A stretch of DNA of 64,000 nt from Adiantum capillus-veneris (taxonomy: Eukaryota > Streptophyta > Polypodiopsida > Polypodiales > Pteridaceae), in contig CM043962.1 in assembly GCA_014529385.2 (NCBI GenBank), positions 44,023,598-44,087,597 of the forward strand, written 5' to 3'. Shown in pieces: positions 34,286 to 44,239 of the stretch (its first letter is position 1; each line of letters opens with the position of its first letter). The translations under genes and the position numbers were made by a program. Below the pieces are notes generated by a model that saw only the letters and a program-made list of their open reading frames with translations, did no database searches and was not told where the DNA came from.

Positions 34286-34590
34286 AATACTCCCCCCGCA
34301 AATAACCATCCAGGTCCGGGCCATGAGTTGTTCAACGACTGCCTCATCACTCCTCCCGCAAATAACGTGAAAAGGTCCGGGCCATGAGATAAAGAGGCCT
34401 TTTACAACCAACACAGCCCCCAGACTGCAGCCTGCGTCGTTTGGAGGTGCTGAGAGTAACCATTGCTCAAGACTTCCTAATACTCCCCCCGTAAATAACC
34501 ACAAGGGTCCGGGCCATGAGTAAAAACGGCACTTTTCAACATTCAATACTCCCCTCGCAAATAACCACAAGGGTCTGCGCCATGAGTATG
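34286..34590 (-). repeat. Spaced repeats inside family B
   Basis: Four copies of a motif of about 43 bp (plus strand: TACTCCCCCCGCAAATAACC, then GGTCCGGGCCATGAG) start near 34286, 34345, 34479 and 34546, with unequal spacers. The GGTCC-GGGCC core is partly palindromic. Function unknown. Confidence 0.75.
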
Positions 34591-35450
34591 AACAAGCGTT
34601 CTCAAACAGCATTTTTCAATACTCCACCCGAGAGTAAAATGACAAATCAGTGAAACCAATATTAAAACCAAAGTCAAACAGTGCAAATCAGCACCAATAC
34701 AGGTTCAAAACAGATACCATCCATTTCAAACAAATTCCAAACAAGATCACCAAACAAGTCCTCAAACAGAACTCAAACTTAACAAGCAATCTCGACATCA
34801 GTCGAACTCAAAAAGTCGATTGACTTCTATCTTGAAACCTGCACCAAAAATTAGGGTTAGGTTCCTTCCACAAGGTCGTAGCCGACCACAGCATGGTCCA
34901 TCAACTCTTGGACAGACAGTGTTCCTTTGGCGGCAATGGTAGTCCCAAGACATAGCAATCACACCGGACCTCCAAGGTTATCAGCTCAAGAAGAGACCTA
35001 TTGAGAGATGTCGAGAAATTTCAAGTTATAATCTGCTAGGGTTTCCATGGCAAGCATTTCAGGATACCCCACTCTGCCGGAAGTTGCACTCCGAAGGAAG
35101 ATGTCAGAAACCATAACTCCGGGAAAAAAATTTCTTGAAAACTTGCCAAGTTCTTGGAGCATGCGGCTTGGTAATTATAGACTTCCACCACTATATGGCA
35201 TTGAAGCAGCTCGAAACAAATCTTGGATCCTTCTCTTGCAAGTGATCTTTATGGCTTATGCCCTCTAAGACAGAGCGATGAAGACAGGAGCGCGCCCGAT
35301 GCACGATGAAGTAAGGGTAGGAGTGGCTAATAAGTCCGGGTCAGCACACGAAGATTCTTTCAAATGAAATTTCCAATGAACTTTGAAAGTGCCACCTTGC
35401 TCTGTCTGCTCTCTCGCAAGACCGATATGCTTTGACAAAAGCACACGCCT

Positions 35451-35466
35451 GAAGCTCTGATACCAT
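35451..35466 (-). other. Primer binding site of family B
   Basis: On the minus strand it reads ATGGTATCAGAGCTTC: the initiator Met-tRNA type site, directly next to the LTR end at 35467. The same site recurs at 36059-36074 and 36665-36680 inside the LTR array. Confidence 0.85.
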
Positions 35467-37227
35467 TGTCACACGACACACACCACGTGCCAACGGAAAA
35501 TAACAAATGTACAACTTTAAGCTCTCCAATAACTACTGAACAAAAAGAGAAACCACACGGGGAGTGACGAAGTTCCACCCCAGAAAGTATTGACCCCAAA
35601 CCTTGCGTCCCGTTCGGTATTTCTTTATATTACTTGAACTCAGTACAATGCCGGTACTCCACCCCCTACACCTTCGTACTCAAGCATGCCAAAGAATGAG
35701 CCCTTGGCTCATATTTAAAGACCCTTGGCCATAAAAAGCAAATACATGAAAAGCTCTCAAGTTCTAAAAGCACCTGGTCTTCCAAAAGCAACCAGCACAA
35801 TACATGGGAATTCCATACAGCCGCCACGTCATCATTCAACAATGCAAATCACGGAATTCCCTACATGCTACCACGTGGCATTGTAGGCACAAATCACGAG
35901 CATCCGTACAGTTGCCACATCGTCATCTTTTACGCATCTAAGTCCGGGTCGGCACACGAAGATTCTTTCAAATGAAATTTCCAATGAACTTTGGAAGTGC
36001 CATCTTGCTCTGTCTGCTCTCTGGCAAGACCGATATGCTTTGACAAAAGCACACGCATGAAGCTCTGATACCATTGTCACACGACAGGCACCACGTGCCA
36101 ACGGAAAATAACAATGTACAACTTTAAGCTCTCCAATAGCAACTAACAAAAAGAGTGAAACCACACGGGGAGTGGCGAAGTTCCATCCCAGAAAGTATTG
36201 GCCCCAAACCTTGCGTCCCGTTCGGTATTTCTTTATATTACTTGAACTCGGTACAATGCCGGTACTCCACCCTCTGCACCTTCGTAGTCAAGCATGCCAA
36301 AGAATGAGCCCTTGGCTCATATTTAAGACCCTTGGCCATAAAAAGCAAATACATGAAAAGCACTCAAGTTCTAAAAGCACCTCGTCTTCCAAAAGCAACC
36401 AACACAAAACATGGGAATTCCATACAGCTGCTACGCCATCATTTAACAACGCAAATCACGAAATTTCGTACATGCTGCCACGTGGCATTGTCGGCACAAT
36501 CGCAAGCATCCGTACAGTTACCACATCATCATCTTTTACGCATCTAAGTCCGGGTCGGCACACGAAGATTCTTTCAAATGAAATTTCCAATGAACTTTGG
36601 AAGTGCCATCTTGCTCTGTTTGCTCTCTGGCAAGACCAATATGCTTTGACAAAAGCACACGCCTGAAGCTCTGATACCATTGTCACACTACAGACACCAC
36701 GTGCCAACGGAAAATAACAAATGTACAACTTTAAGCTCTCCAATAACAACTGAACAAAAAGAGTCAAACCACACGGGGAGTGGCGAAGTTCCACCCCAGA
36801 AAGTATTGGCCCCAAACCTTGCGTCCCGTTCGGTATTTCTTTATATTACTTGAACTCAGTACAATGCCGGTACTCCACCCTCTGCACCTTCGTACTCAAG
36901 CATGCCAAAGAATGAGCCCTTGGCTCATATTTAAAGACCCTTGGCCATAAAAAGCAAATACATGAAAAGCACTCAAGTTCTAAAAGCACCTGGTCTTCCA
37001 AAAGCAACCAACACAAAACATGGGAATTCCATACAACTACCGCGTCATCATTCAACAATGCAAATCATGGAATTCCGTACATGCTGCCACGTGGCATTGT
37101 CGGCGCAAATCACGAGCATCTGTACAGTTGCCACATCATCATCTTTTACGCATCTATGTGTGTATGTGTAAGCGGGTCCTGCTTTATTTTTTTAATCTCT
37201 AGGTTCCCTAGACCCCATCGGAAGGGG
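35467..37227 (-). repeat. Family B right LTR array: LTR-leader repeated
   Basis: LTR starts (TGTCACAC) occur at 35467, 36075 and 36681. The first two LTR copies stop at GCATCTA (near 35940 and 36546) and run into the leader AAGTCCGGGTCGGCACACG and a primer-site complement, then into the next LTR. The unit is thus about 607 bp of truncated LTR plus leader. The third copy continues into full LTR sequence and is cut at 37227 by element C1; its remainder is at 49248-49416. LTR and leader share CTA at the junction. Confidence 0.85.
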
Positions 37228-37785
37228 TGTCACAAAGTGATGACGTGGCGGACAGCAGAAACCCTAATTTCTGCCAGAAACCCTAAAATTCCTGCAAACC
37301 CTAATTTTTGCCAAAAACCCTAAATTCCGGAAATCGCGGAGGCGGATTATTATTATAAAAAAAACAAAAAAAAAATTTGGAAAATGATGAGCGACGCGAA
37401 TTTTGCTTTTGCTTTTTTTTTTATAAAAAAAAAGAGAAAAGACTCTCTAAGAGAGAGAGAGAACTGATGCTTTTGATTTTAAAAGCTTTTGGGGCTCTGC
37501 TTTTGGGCATCCCTTGTAACCTTTAAATTAGTGGTGAGGGCCTCACTTCTCAGAGCATCTGGACGCAGAGTCTGAGAGTGAAACCCTAACCGCTCTCTTG
37601 TACTTTGATGATTGATTAATACAAAAAGAAATACCGAAAGGGGCGCCAATCTTTGGGGCCAATATCTCTAGGCACGGAACTCCGCCGGGCCAGTGCAAAT
37701 CTATTGTGATCTGTGAATTGTTTTGAAGTGGTTATTTGGTGCTGTCGCGGTTGATTCTTGACTTGGAGTGTCCAAGTTTGTTACA
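37228..37785 (+). repeat. 5' LTR of gypsy element C1
   Basis: TGTCACAAAGTG to TTTGTTACA, 558 bp. It is about 99% identical by eye to 43217-43773 (roughly five or six differences). It is preceded by AGGGG (37223-37227), repeated after the 3' LTR at 43774-43778: a perfect 5-bp target duplication. It contains the family block ACCGAAAGGGGCGCC near 37631. Confidence 0.95.
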
Positions 37786-37786
37786 G

Positions 37787-37798
37787 TGGTATCAGAGC
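37787..37798 (+). other. Primer binding site of element C1
   Basis: TGGTATCAGAGC one base after the LTR end; initiator Met-tRNA type, as in element A. Confidence 0.9.
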
Positions 37799-37857
37799 AT
37801 GGCCGATTTCTCTTCTACGGGAAATACGATCCCCGAATTTTTTTTTCCGCGGCACCT

Positions 37858-40800
37858 ATGGCTTCAGGCAATGATCAGTCGACTCCCTCTGCATCTGGAG
37901 ATGCGGGCTGGGATCACAACGAAGATTCAGACAGAGAGTATGGCCCGCCTCAGCCTACTCAGGCGGAGCAAACAGAGATGGAGCGTCGTCAATTGATTGG
38001 CGATGCAACAAAGATGATGCTCAATTTTGCCAAGGACCCGAAGATGGTAAAATATATGAACCAGACCTCTTTGAAAGAGGTACAGATGGAGTGGCAGAGA
38101 ACCACAACACCACTCCCGAAACCCGCTCTCAGGAAACCTTCTACCTCCAAGAAATATACGGAGAAGGAACTGGAGAACGTGGTTGATGCACGGATTGCTC
38201 AGCTTTTCGACGTGCAAAAGAAAGGCAAAAAGCACGGCAAAAAGCAGAACAAAGGTACTGACTTCCCGGGATATTTGGGTCGTCAGTCGACATTCGACAA
38301 AGCAAAGAAACGGAAGAAGCGTGTTCGATTTGAAGGAGTACCCAGTTCTTCTTCTTCTTCTTCTGACAGTTCTTCTAGCTCCTCGGATTAGAGCGAAGAA
38401 GACAGAAAAAAAAGCAAAAAGCGAAGCAAGACACAAAGCTTCGGAACGGGCAAGAAAAAGGCAAAGAAGGCTACATCTCGCCCAGAGACTGACAGTTCTA
38501 CTGAGGACTCGTCTACAGACAGCTCAGATTCCGATGATGGAAAGTTTTAGCGAACAAGAAGAATTTTTACAAAGCCAACCAGTATGACTTTCTCGAAGAT
38601 AACAGCAAGAAAGTCCGAGAGTTTAAGGAAGGTGGCCACTCGATCAAGTTTGATACTTTTCAGGATACTCAGATGCTTCGAAGGCTTTGTCTCTTATACA
38701 GCAGTTTGACATCGCTTTCGCGGGAGGACGCTATTCAGAGCACTCCAAGATTCGGAGAGCTGCCTCTTACTCTGAGGGGAATGCTCCTACTTGGTGGTCC
38801 ACGCTTCTATTAAGCAAGACTGTGCCAGTTACATGGCTGAAATTCAAGAGGCTTTTTATTTCTTCTTGGTTGACTCAAGAGTTTGAGCGAGATATACGAG
38901 CTGCTTGGAACCATCTCCGGATGACCAAGAGCGATACAGTGAATTCTTATTGTGAAAGATTCTGGAGCTCTTTTCTACCCGCCTCTTCATTCAAGAAGAT
39001 CTCGTTCAGAGAACAAATTGAGCGGTTTACCTTGGGTCTACCTACAGAGATCCGAGATCACTGCTTGGAACAGAAGTCAGCTTCTATTCAGGAGTTGATG
39101 AGTCATGCGAAGCGGGGCTTTGCCATTCACTCTGGCAGTCTGACTTACCCCACAGATGAGGCCATGACACAACGAGCCAAACAGACTTCTGGGAATGAAA
39201 GTAGAATGAAAAAGAGCAACCCAGAGAAAAAAAAAAGGATGCACGACCCAAGCTTACTCCTGAGGAGAGAGCTCGCTTCATCAGAGAGGGGAAGTGCTTT
39301 GGATGCGGGAAACATGGACATATTTCCGCAAAGTGCCCTGATAAGGCACAGAAAGAACAGAATGATAAAGACGACGACAGGTCTGAGAGTTCGAGAGCAG
39401 CTGAGGAATGTGGCAGAAAAGGCAGATAGAAAAGCAGAACTGGTACCACATGGCGTGGGACTTGCACCGAATCAAATGAATGAAAGTACAAACTTTGCCG
39501 TTTTTTTTTTGGGGCAAAGTGAAGGATGTAGAAGCTCTTTTGAAGGAGCCAAGGCCAACTTCTTTTCACTTGGAATTGGCGGCTCGATTTGGAACTGCGC
39601 CCGACAGACTGACGCCACTGGCGGAGGTAGTTCGACTGGCACCCGGATGGGATGTTGCCATTACACCGAGCATTGGCAAACTTCGTTTGCAATGACAGGG
39701 GTGTTCAGGGCACGAGAGTGACGTTCTACTCGAGATCCCTTGGTACCACAAGAACTACGCCGTGGTTGACTACCGGGCCGAAAAGCGACTTTGATAAATG
39801 AAGGGCTTAGAGATTGTACTTGATGAACTTCAGTTTTCTTACTCATTCTTTTGGAAGAACTGAACCATGGATAAAAGTTGAATATGTTTTGACCTGAAGA
39901 AAAGAACGCCAAGATTTTTTTCTCCACGCTCATGCCGATTGCTTTTGAGAGGGCCTGAAGATCATACCATTGATCTGATATCTGGAAGCACACCACGGAA
40001 TCGGCCACCTTATTGTGTGAGCCGAGTACAGAATGAAAAGATTATGAACTCAATGAAAGACCTCTTGGAAAAGGGTCTTGTCCAGCTTAGTACTTCTCCG
40101 TATTGCTCTCCAGTGTTGTTGATTTTGAAGAAAGACAGATCTTGGAGAATGTGCATCGATTATAGCACTCTCAACGAAATCACCATCAAGAACAGATTTC
40201 CGATTCCTAGGATCGATGATATACTCGACAGGTTACAGGGATCCTCGTGCTTTAGCAGGATTGACTTGAAGAGTGGATATCATCAGATCAGGATAGCGCC
40301 AGGAGATGTCTACAAGACAGCTTTTCGGACGACTTTTGGGTTATTTGAGTTTTTGGTGATGCCTTTTGGCTTAACCAATGCTCCTGCGACATTTAACCGG
40401 ATGATGGACAGGATTTTTCGAGAGTACAGGCTATTTGTTGGCACTTTCTTTGACGACATCATTGTTTTCTCGAAGAATGAGGCATAACACAGAGATCATC
40501 TGCTTCAAGTCTTTTAGGCATTACGAGATCACACGCTAGTGATTAATGCAAAGAAAAGTGAATTTTTTCCTACCATGGATACACTTTTTGGGACACATTG
40601 TGTCAGCAACACAACAGGAGTGCAAATGGACCCGGCCAAGATAGAGACTATCCGTGATTGGCCCGATTTGAGGAATGTCCATGAAGTTAGAAGCTTCTTG
40701 GGACTATGTTCATACTACAGGCGGTTCATACGAAAGTTTGCAGAGGTTGCTTCCCCTTTGCATATCTTGACACAGAAAGGAGTACCTTTTTCGTGGGGAC

Positions 40801-42610
40801 CCACAGAGGTGACTGCCTTTCAGACATTGAAAGAGAAATTGACTACGGGACCTATTTTGACTTTGCCGGACTTGCAGAAGTCATTCGAAGTATATTGTGA
40901 TGATTGTGGTCGTAGTCTGGGTGCGGTCTTGATGCAAGAAGGCCATGTCATAGCTTACGAGAGCCGTTTGTTCTCTAGGCCGGAGATGACAGCACAGATT
41001 TATGAGAAAGAGCTTTTGGCGGTTATCCATGCTCTTACTCAGTGGCGGCATTACCTACTCGGAGCGGATTTTATTGTCTTTACAGACCATCAGAGTTTGC
41101 GCTACTTCTTGTCACAGACGCAGCTTTCGGAAAAGCAGATGCGGTGGGCGAACATCTTGTCATAGTTTCACTTCCAGATTGTCCATGTGCAGGGACAGAA
41201 GAATGTGGTGGCAGATGCTTTGTCTCGGAAACCGTTGGTTCTGGCTATTTCCGCGATACATCATAGGAGCTTCGAGGATATGGTCGATCAGTGTGCCACA
41301 GATACAGATTTTGCAGATATTTTCACACGGATACGGGATGGGGAGACAGTAGCTGGATACTCCCTTCGGGAAGGCTACTTGATGAAAAAGACTATGTTGT
41401 GCGTTACACAGCCGTTGAGGGAAAAGGTTATGACTGATTGCCACTGTCCACCTTTTACGGGTTACCGCAGCATTGCTACCACCATGAAAGGGGTAGAGAG
41501 AGATTTCTTTTGGCGGAGACTGAAGAAGGATGTGGAAGAGTTTGTGCGCAGTTGCTTGGTATGCTAGAAGGTCAAGTTTGACAGGCATAAGGCACAGGGA
41601 TTGTTACAGCCTTTACCCATACCCACCCACCCGCCCCTGGGAAAATATTGAAATGGATTTCATTTTTTTTAATCTCCCGAGAATACAGAATGATCACGAT
41701 GATTTTCCGATTACATGGCACGCCTGAGACGATTGTCTCCGACAGAGACCCCAGATTTATGAGTTTGTTTTGGAAGGCAATTTGGGAGAACATTGGGACG
41801 CGGTTGCAGTTCTCGTCATCGTTCCACTTGCAGACTGACGGGCAATTTGAGATTGCCAATTCAGTGATTTTAGATTTATTGAAGTCTTGTATCTCGCATC
41901 AGAAGACTCAATGGGAAAAGAACTTACCTTTGGTGGAATTTGCCTACAATAACACGATACACTCTTCGACGGGGAAGACGCCATGAGAGATTGTTGAAAC
42001 TGCTGCGAAGGTTCCATCCTTCCTGAGCACGAAAGATTAGAAATTTGAAGCGGATGAATATTCGCGAGATTTGGATACGGCTTTTGCCAAGGTTCACGAG
42101 ACTTTACAGAAGTCTCAAGAACGACAGAAAAAGGCAGCGGATCGCCATCGTCGCGACTGGAAACTGAAGGAGGATGATTGGGTGCTCTTACTTTTGAGAA
42201 GGCACGCCTAAGAAAAAAAAAAGGGAAAGGAGAGGCTTTTTCCAAAGCTTAGTATGTGATACTACGGACCTTTCCAGATTACTGACAAGATAAATGATGT
42301 CTCCTTCCGATTGGACCTGCCAGATACTTGGAGGATTCATAATGCATTGCATGTGAGTCTCTTGAACCCTGTTAAGGGTGATGTGCCTGATGATGGGGAG
42401 CCTGATGAGCAACCCGAAGTGGAAGAAAACGAGGAGATCCTTGTTCCTGAACAGATTTTGGCACATAATGATACGAAGAAAGGTAAAGTCCGAAGGCGGT
42501 TCTTGGTTAAGTTCAAGAACTTTCCTGCATTTGATGCGAAGTGGATGGAGGAGGAGGACCTAGCAGATACTCCTCGGATTGTGAAACTTTACCTCGATGT
42601 TTTGGTTTAG
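37858..42610 (+). pseudogene. Broken gag-pol of element C1
   Basis: Gag starts at the ATG at 37858 and stops early at a TAG (38389-38391) in a Ser-rich linker. The retrotransposon gag domain follows in another frame (38687-39170), then the knuckle CFGCGKHGHISAKC near 39296-39337, again shifted. Protease pieces lie around 39520-39720. RT (39939-40487) has [14 protein letters not shown] and the FFDD box. RNase H (40620-41165) is followed by a stop, and the integrase HHCC finger (41430-41566) ends in another stop. The integrase core has lost a segment near 41690, between the region after the first catalytic Asp and VSDRDPR. The GPF/chromodomain-like end is at 42240-42610. At least six frame breaks mean it makes no polyprotein. 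The domain order is the same gypsy type as A but clearly a different family. Confidence 0.9.
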
Positions 42611-43020
42611 CATAGTCTACTCCAAACGGAACCCAGAAACTCAGCTTGGCCGAAGATCTGGTGCAGTGGGATGCACAAGAGGGGAGTCGCTCCACTCCTT
42701 TGTCAACAGATGCCTCGATTTTGATACTAAAGTCACTGATGTCTCTTTGAGCTTCAGGGATATTGAGAGCTGACAGTATTCTGCTGGATGACTTTATGAA
42801 ATGGAATTCCTGATTATGATACTGATTTGTTCTTGACTTCTTGTGAGTGCAGGAACTGATAGCCGAAATGACTGCAGCATTTTGGTCTGATTGATCTCGA
42901 ATAGACATGGTTGCAATAGGGGTTAGTCAATCGGACATCGATGAGGTCCCGATTGGACCTAGATGTGATTGCTAGCTACATTGCCGATAAATCATGGTCT
43001 AAGATCCGAATGAATGTTGA

Positions 43021-43075
43021 ATGTCATGTGATGTCCTGTGATGTCTGGTGATGTCCTGTGATGTCGTGTGATGTG
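43021..43075 (+). repeat. Short tandem repeat in the C1 3' region
   Basis: Five to six imperfect units of about 11 bp (GTGATGTCCTG type), inside the untranslated region between the pol remnant and the 3' LTR. I see nothing else in 42611-43216 except the purine tract CAAGAGGGGGGTA directly before the LTR. Confidence 0.85.
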
Positions 43076-43216
43076 ACTGTCGATTTTGTACATGTGCTAG
43101 ATGTGTGTTCCTAGTACGTAGGTACTAACAGTCAGTGTCTGCTAAGACGGTTTATCGCTTTTGTCAGTTTTGCAGGCGTAATCGCGGTCGATTACAATGC
43201 TTTCAAGAGGGGGGTA

Positions 43217-43773
43217 TGTCACAAAGTGATGACGTGGCGGACAGCAGAAACCCTAATTTCTGCCAGAAACCCTAAAATTCCTGCAAACCCTAATTTTTGC
43301 CAAAAACCCTAAATTCCGGAAATCGCGGAGGCAGATTATTATTAAAAAAAAACAAAAAAAAAATTGGAAAATGATGAGCGACGCGAATTTTGCTTTTGCT
43401 TTTTTTTTTATTAAAAAAAAAGAGAAAAGACTCTCTAAGAGAGAGAGAGAACTGATGCTTTTGATTTTAAAAGCTTTTGGGGCTCTGCTTTTGGGCATCC
43501 CTTGTAACCTTTAAATTAGTGGTGAGGGCCTCACTTCTCAGAGCATCTGGACGCAGAGTCTGAGAGTGAAACCCTAACCGCTCTCTTGTACTTTGATGAT
43601 TGATTAATACAAAAAGAAATACCGAAAGGGGCGCCAGTCTTTGGGGCCAATATCTCTAGGCACGGAACTCCGCCGGGCCAGTGCAAATCTATTGTGATCT
43701 GTGAATTGTTTTGAAGTGGTTATTTGGTGCTGTCGCGGTTGATTCTTGACTTGGAGTGTCCAAGTTTGTTACA
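43217..43773 (+). repeat. 3' LTR of gypsy element C1
   Basis: 557 bp, preceded by the polypurine tract CAAGAGGGGGGTA and followed by the AGGGG target duplication. It is nearly identical to the 5' LTR, so the insertion is recent. Confidence 0.95.
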
Positions 43774-43782
43774 AGGGGTCCT

Positions 43783-44131
43783 TGTAACAAACTTGGACAC
43801 CCCAAGTTTGTCGCGACACAGCAAAGATTCACTTCAAATTAACTGACAAAAACAAAAGAGAGACGACGCGGCCCGGCGTAGTTTCGTACCAAGAGGTATT
43901 GGCCCCCCTTTCGGTATTTATTTTTATATTAATTTGTGCGCAAAGTACAACTGAGCCCGCGCGTGCTCACTCTCAATCTCTGTGTCCAGATGCCCTGAAG
44001 AGTGAGGCCCTTGGGCTTATTTATTCTTACAAGGGATGCCCAAAAGCAGGTCTTAGGGTTTAGGCCCCTCGGCCGGCATCTACAAGTTGGTTCCATTCTT
44101 CAGGGCTTTGACACGTCAGCAGTTTGTGACA
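43783..44131 (-). repeat. Left LTR of element C2, chimeric
   Basis: From TGTAACAAACTTGG to TTTGTGACA, 349 bp, where the right LTR of the same element is 553 bp. The first ~255 bases are family C. The last ~80, from TTAGGGTTTAGGCCCCTCGG, match the end of family B LTRs (for example 49338-49416) and not the C2 right LTR. It joins directly to CTTGTGCAAACC; the ~510 bp of 3' untranslated region and purine tract seen in C3 (54234-54746) are missing. Confidence 0.85.
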
Positions 44132-44239
44132 CTTGTGCAAACCTGCTGCACTAGATTCACCATTCACCCTCGCTGAAGTCGGGGTTCTATCAGAGTAGTC
44201 TATGTTAAACCGAATGCTTCAAGGTAAAGTTCCAAAAAC

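Larger units (their letters stand above)
33971..35466 (-). mobile_element. Non-coding interior of family B element
   Basis: About 1.5 kb between the B LTRs. Next to the left LTR is a purine tract on the minus strand (CTTTCAAGGAGGATT). At the right end is the primer site complement GAAGCTCTGATACCAT. No gag or pol can be read. The segment 35262-35345 (CAGAGCGATGAAGA, GCGCGCCCGATGCACGATG, GGAGTGGCTAATAAGTCC) recurs near the primer site of family C copy C3 (59507-59575). So B is a non-autonomous element with a C-like leader. Confidence 0.75.

Noticed and set aside
34286-34590. CRISPR array
   Set aside because: Four imperfect repeats with unequal spacers inside a plant retroelement; no cas genes and not a prokaryotic context.
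36172-36666. 164-codon frame as a gene
   Set aside because: It runs through the B LTR-leader array and recurs in shifted form in each unit; no domain.
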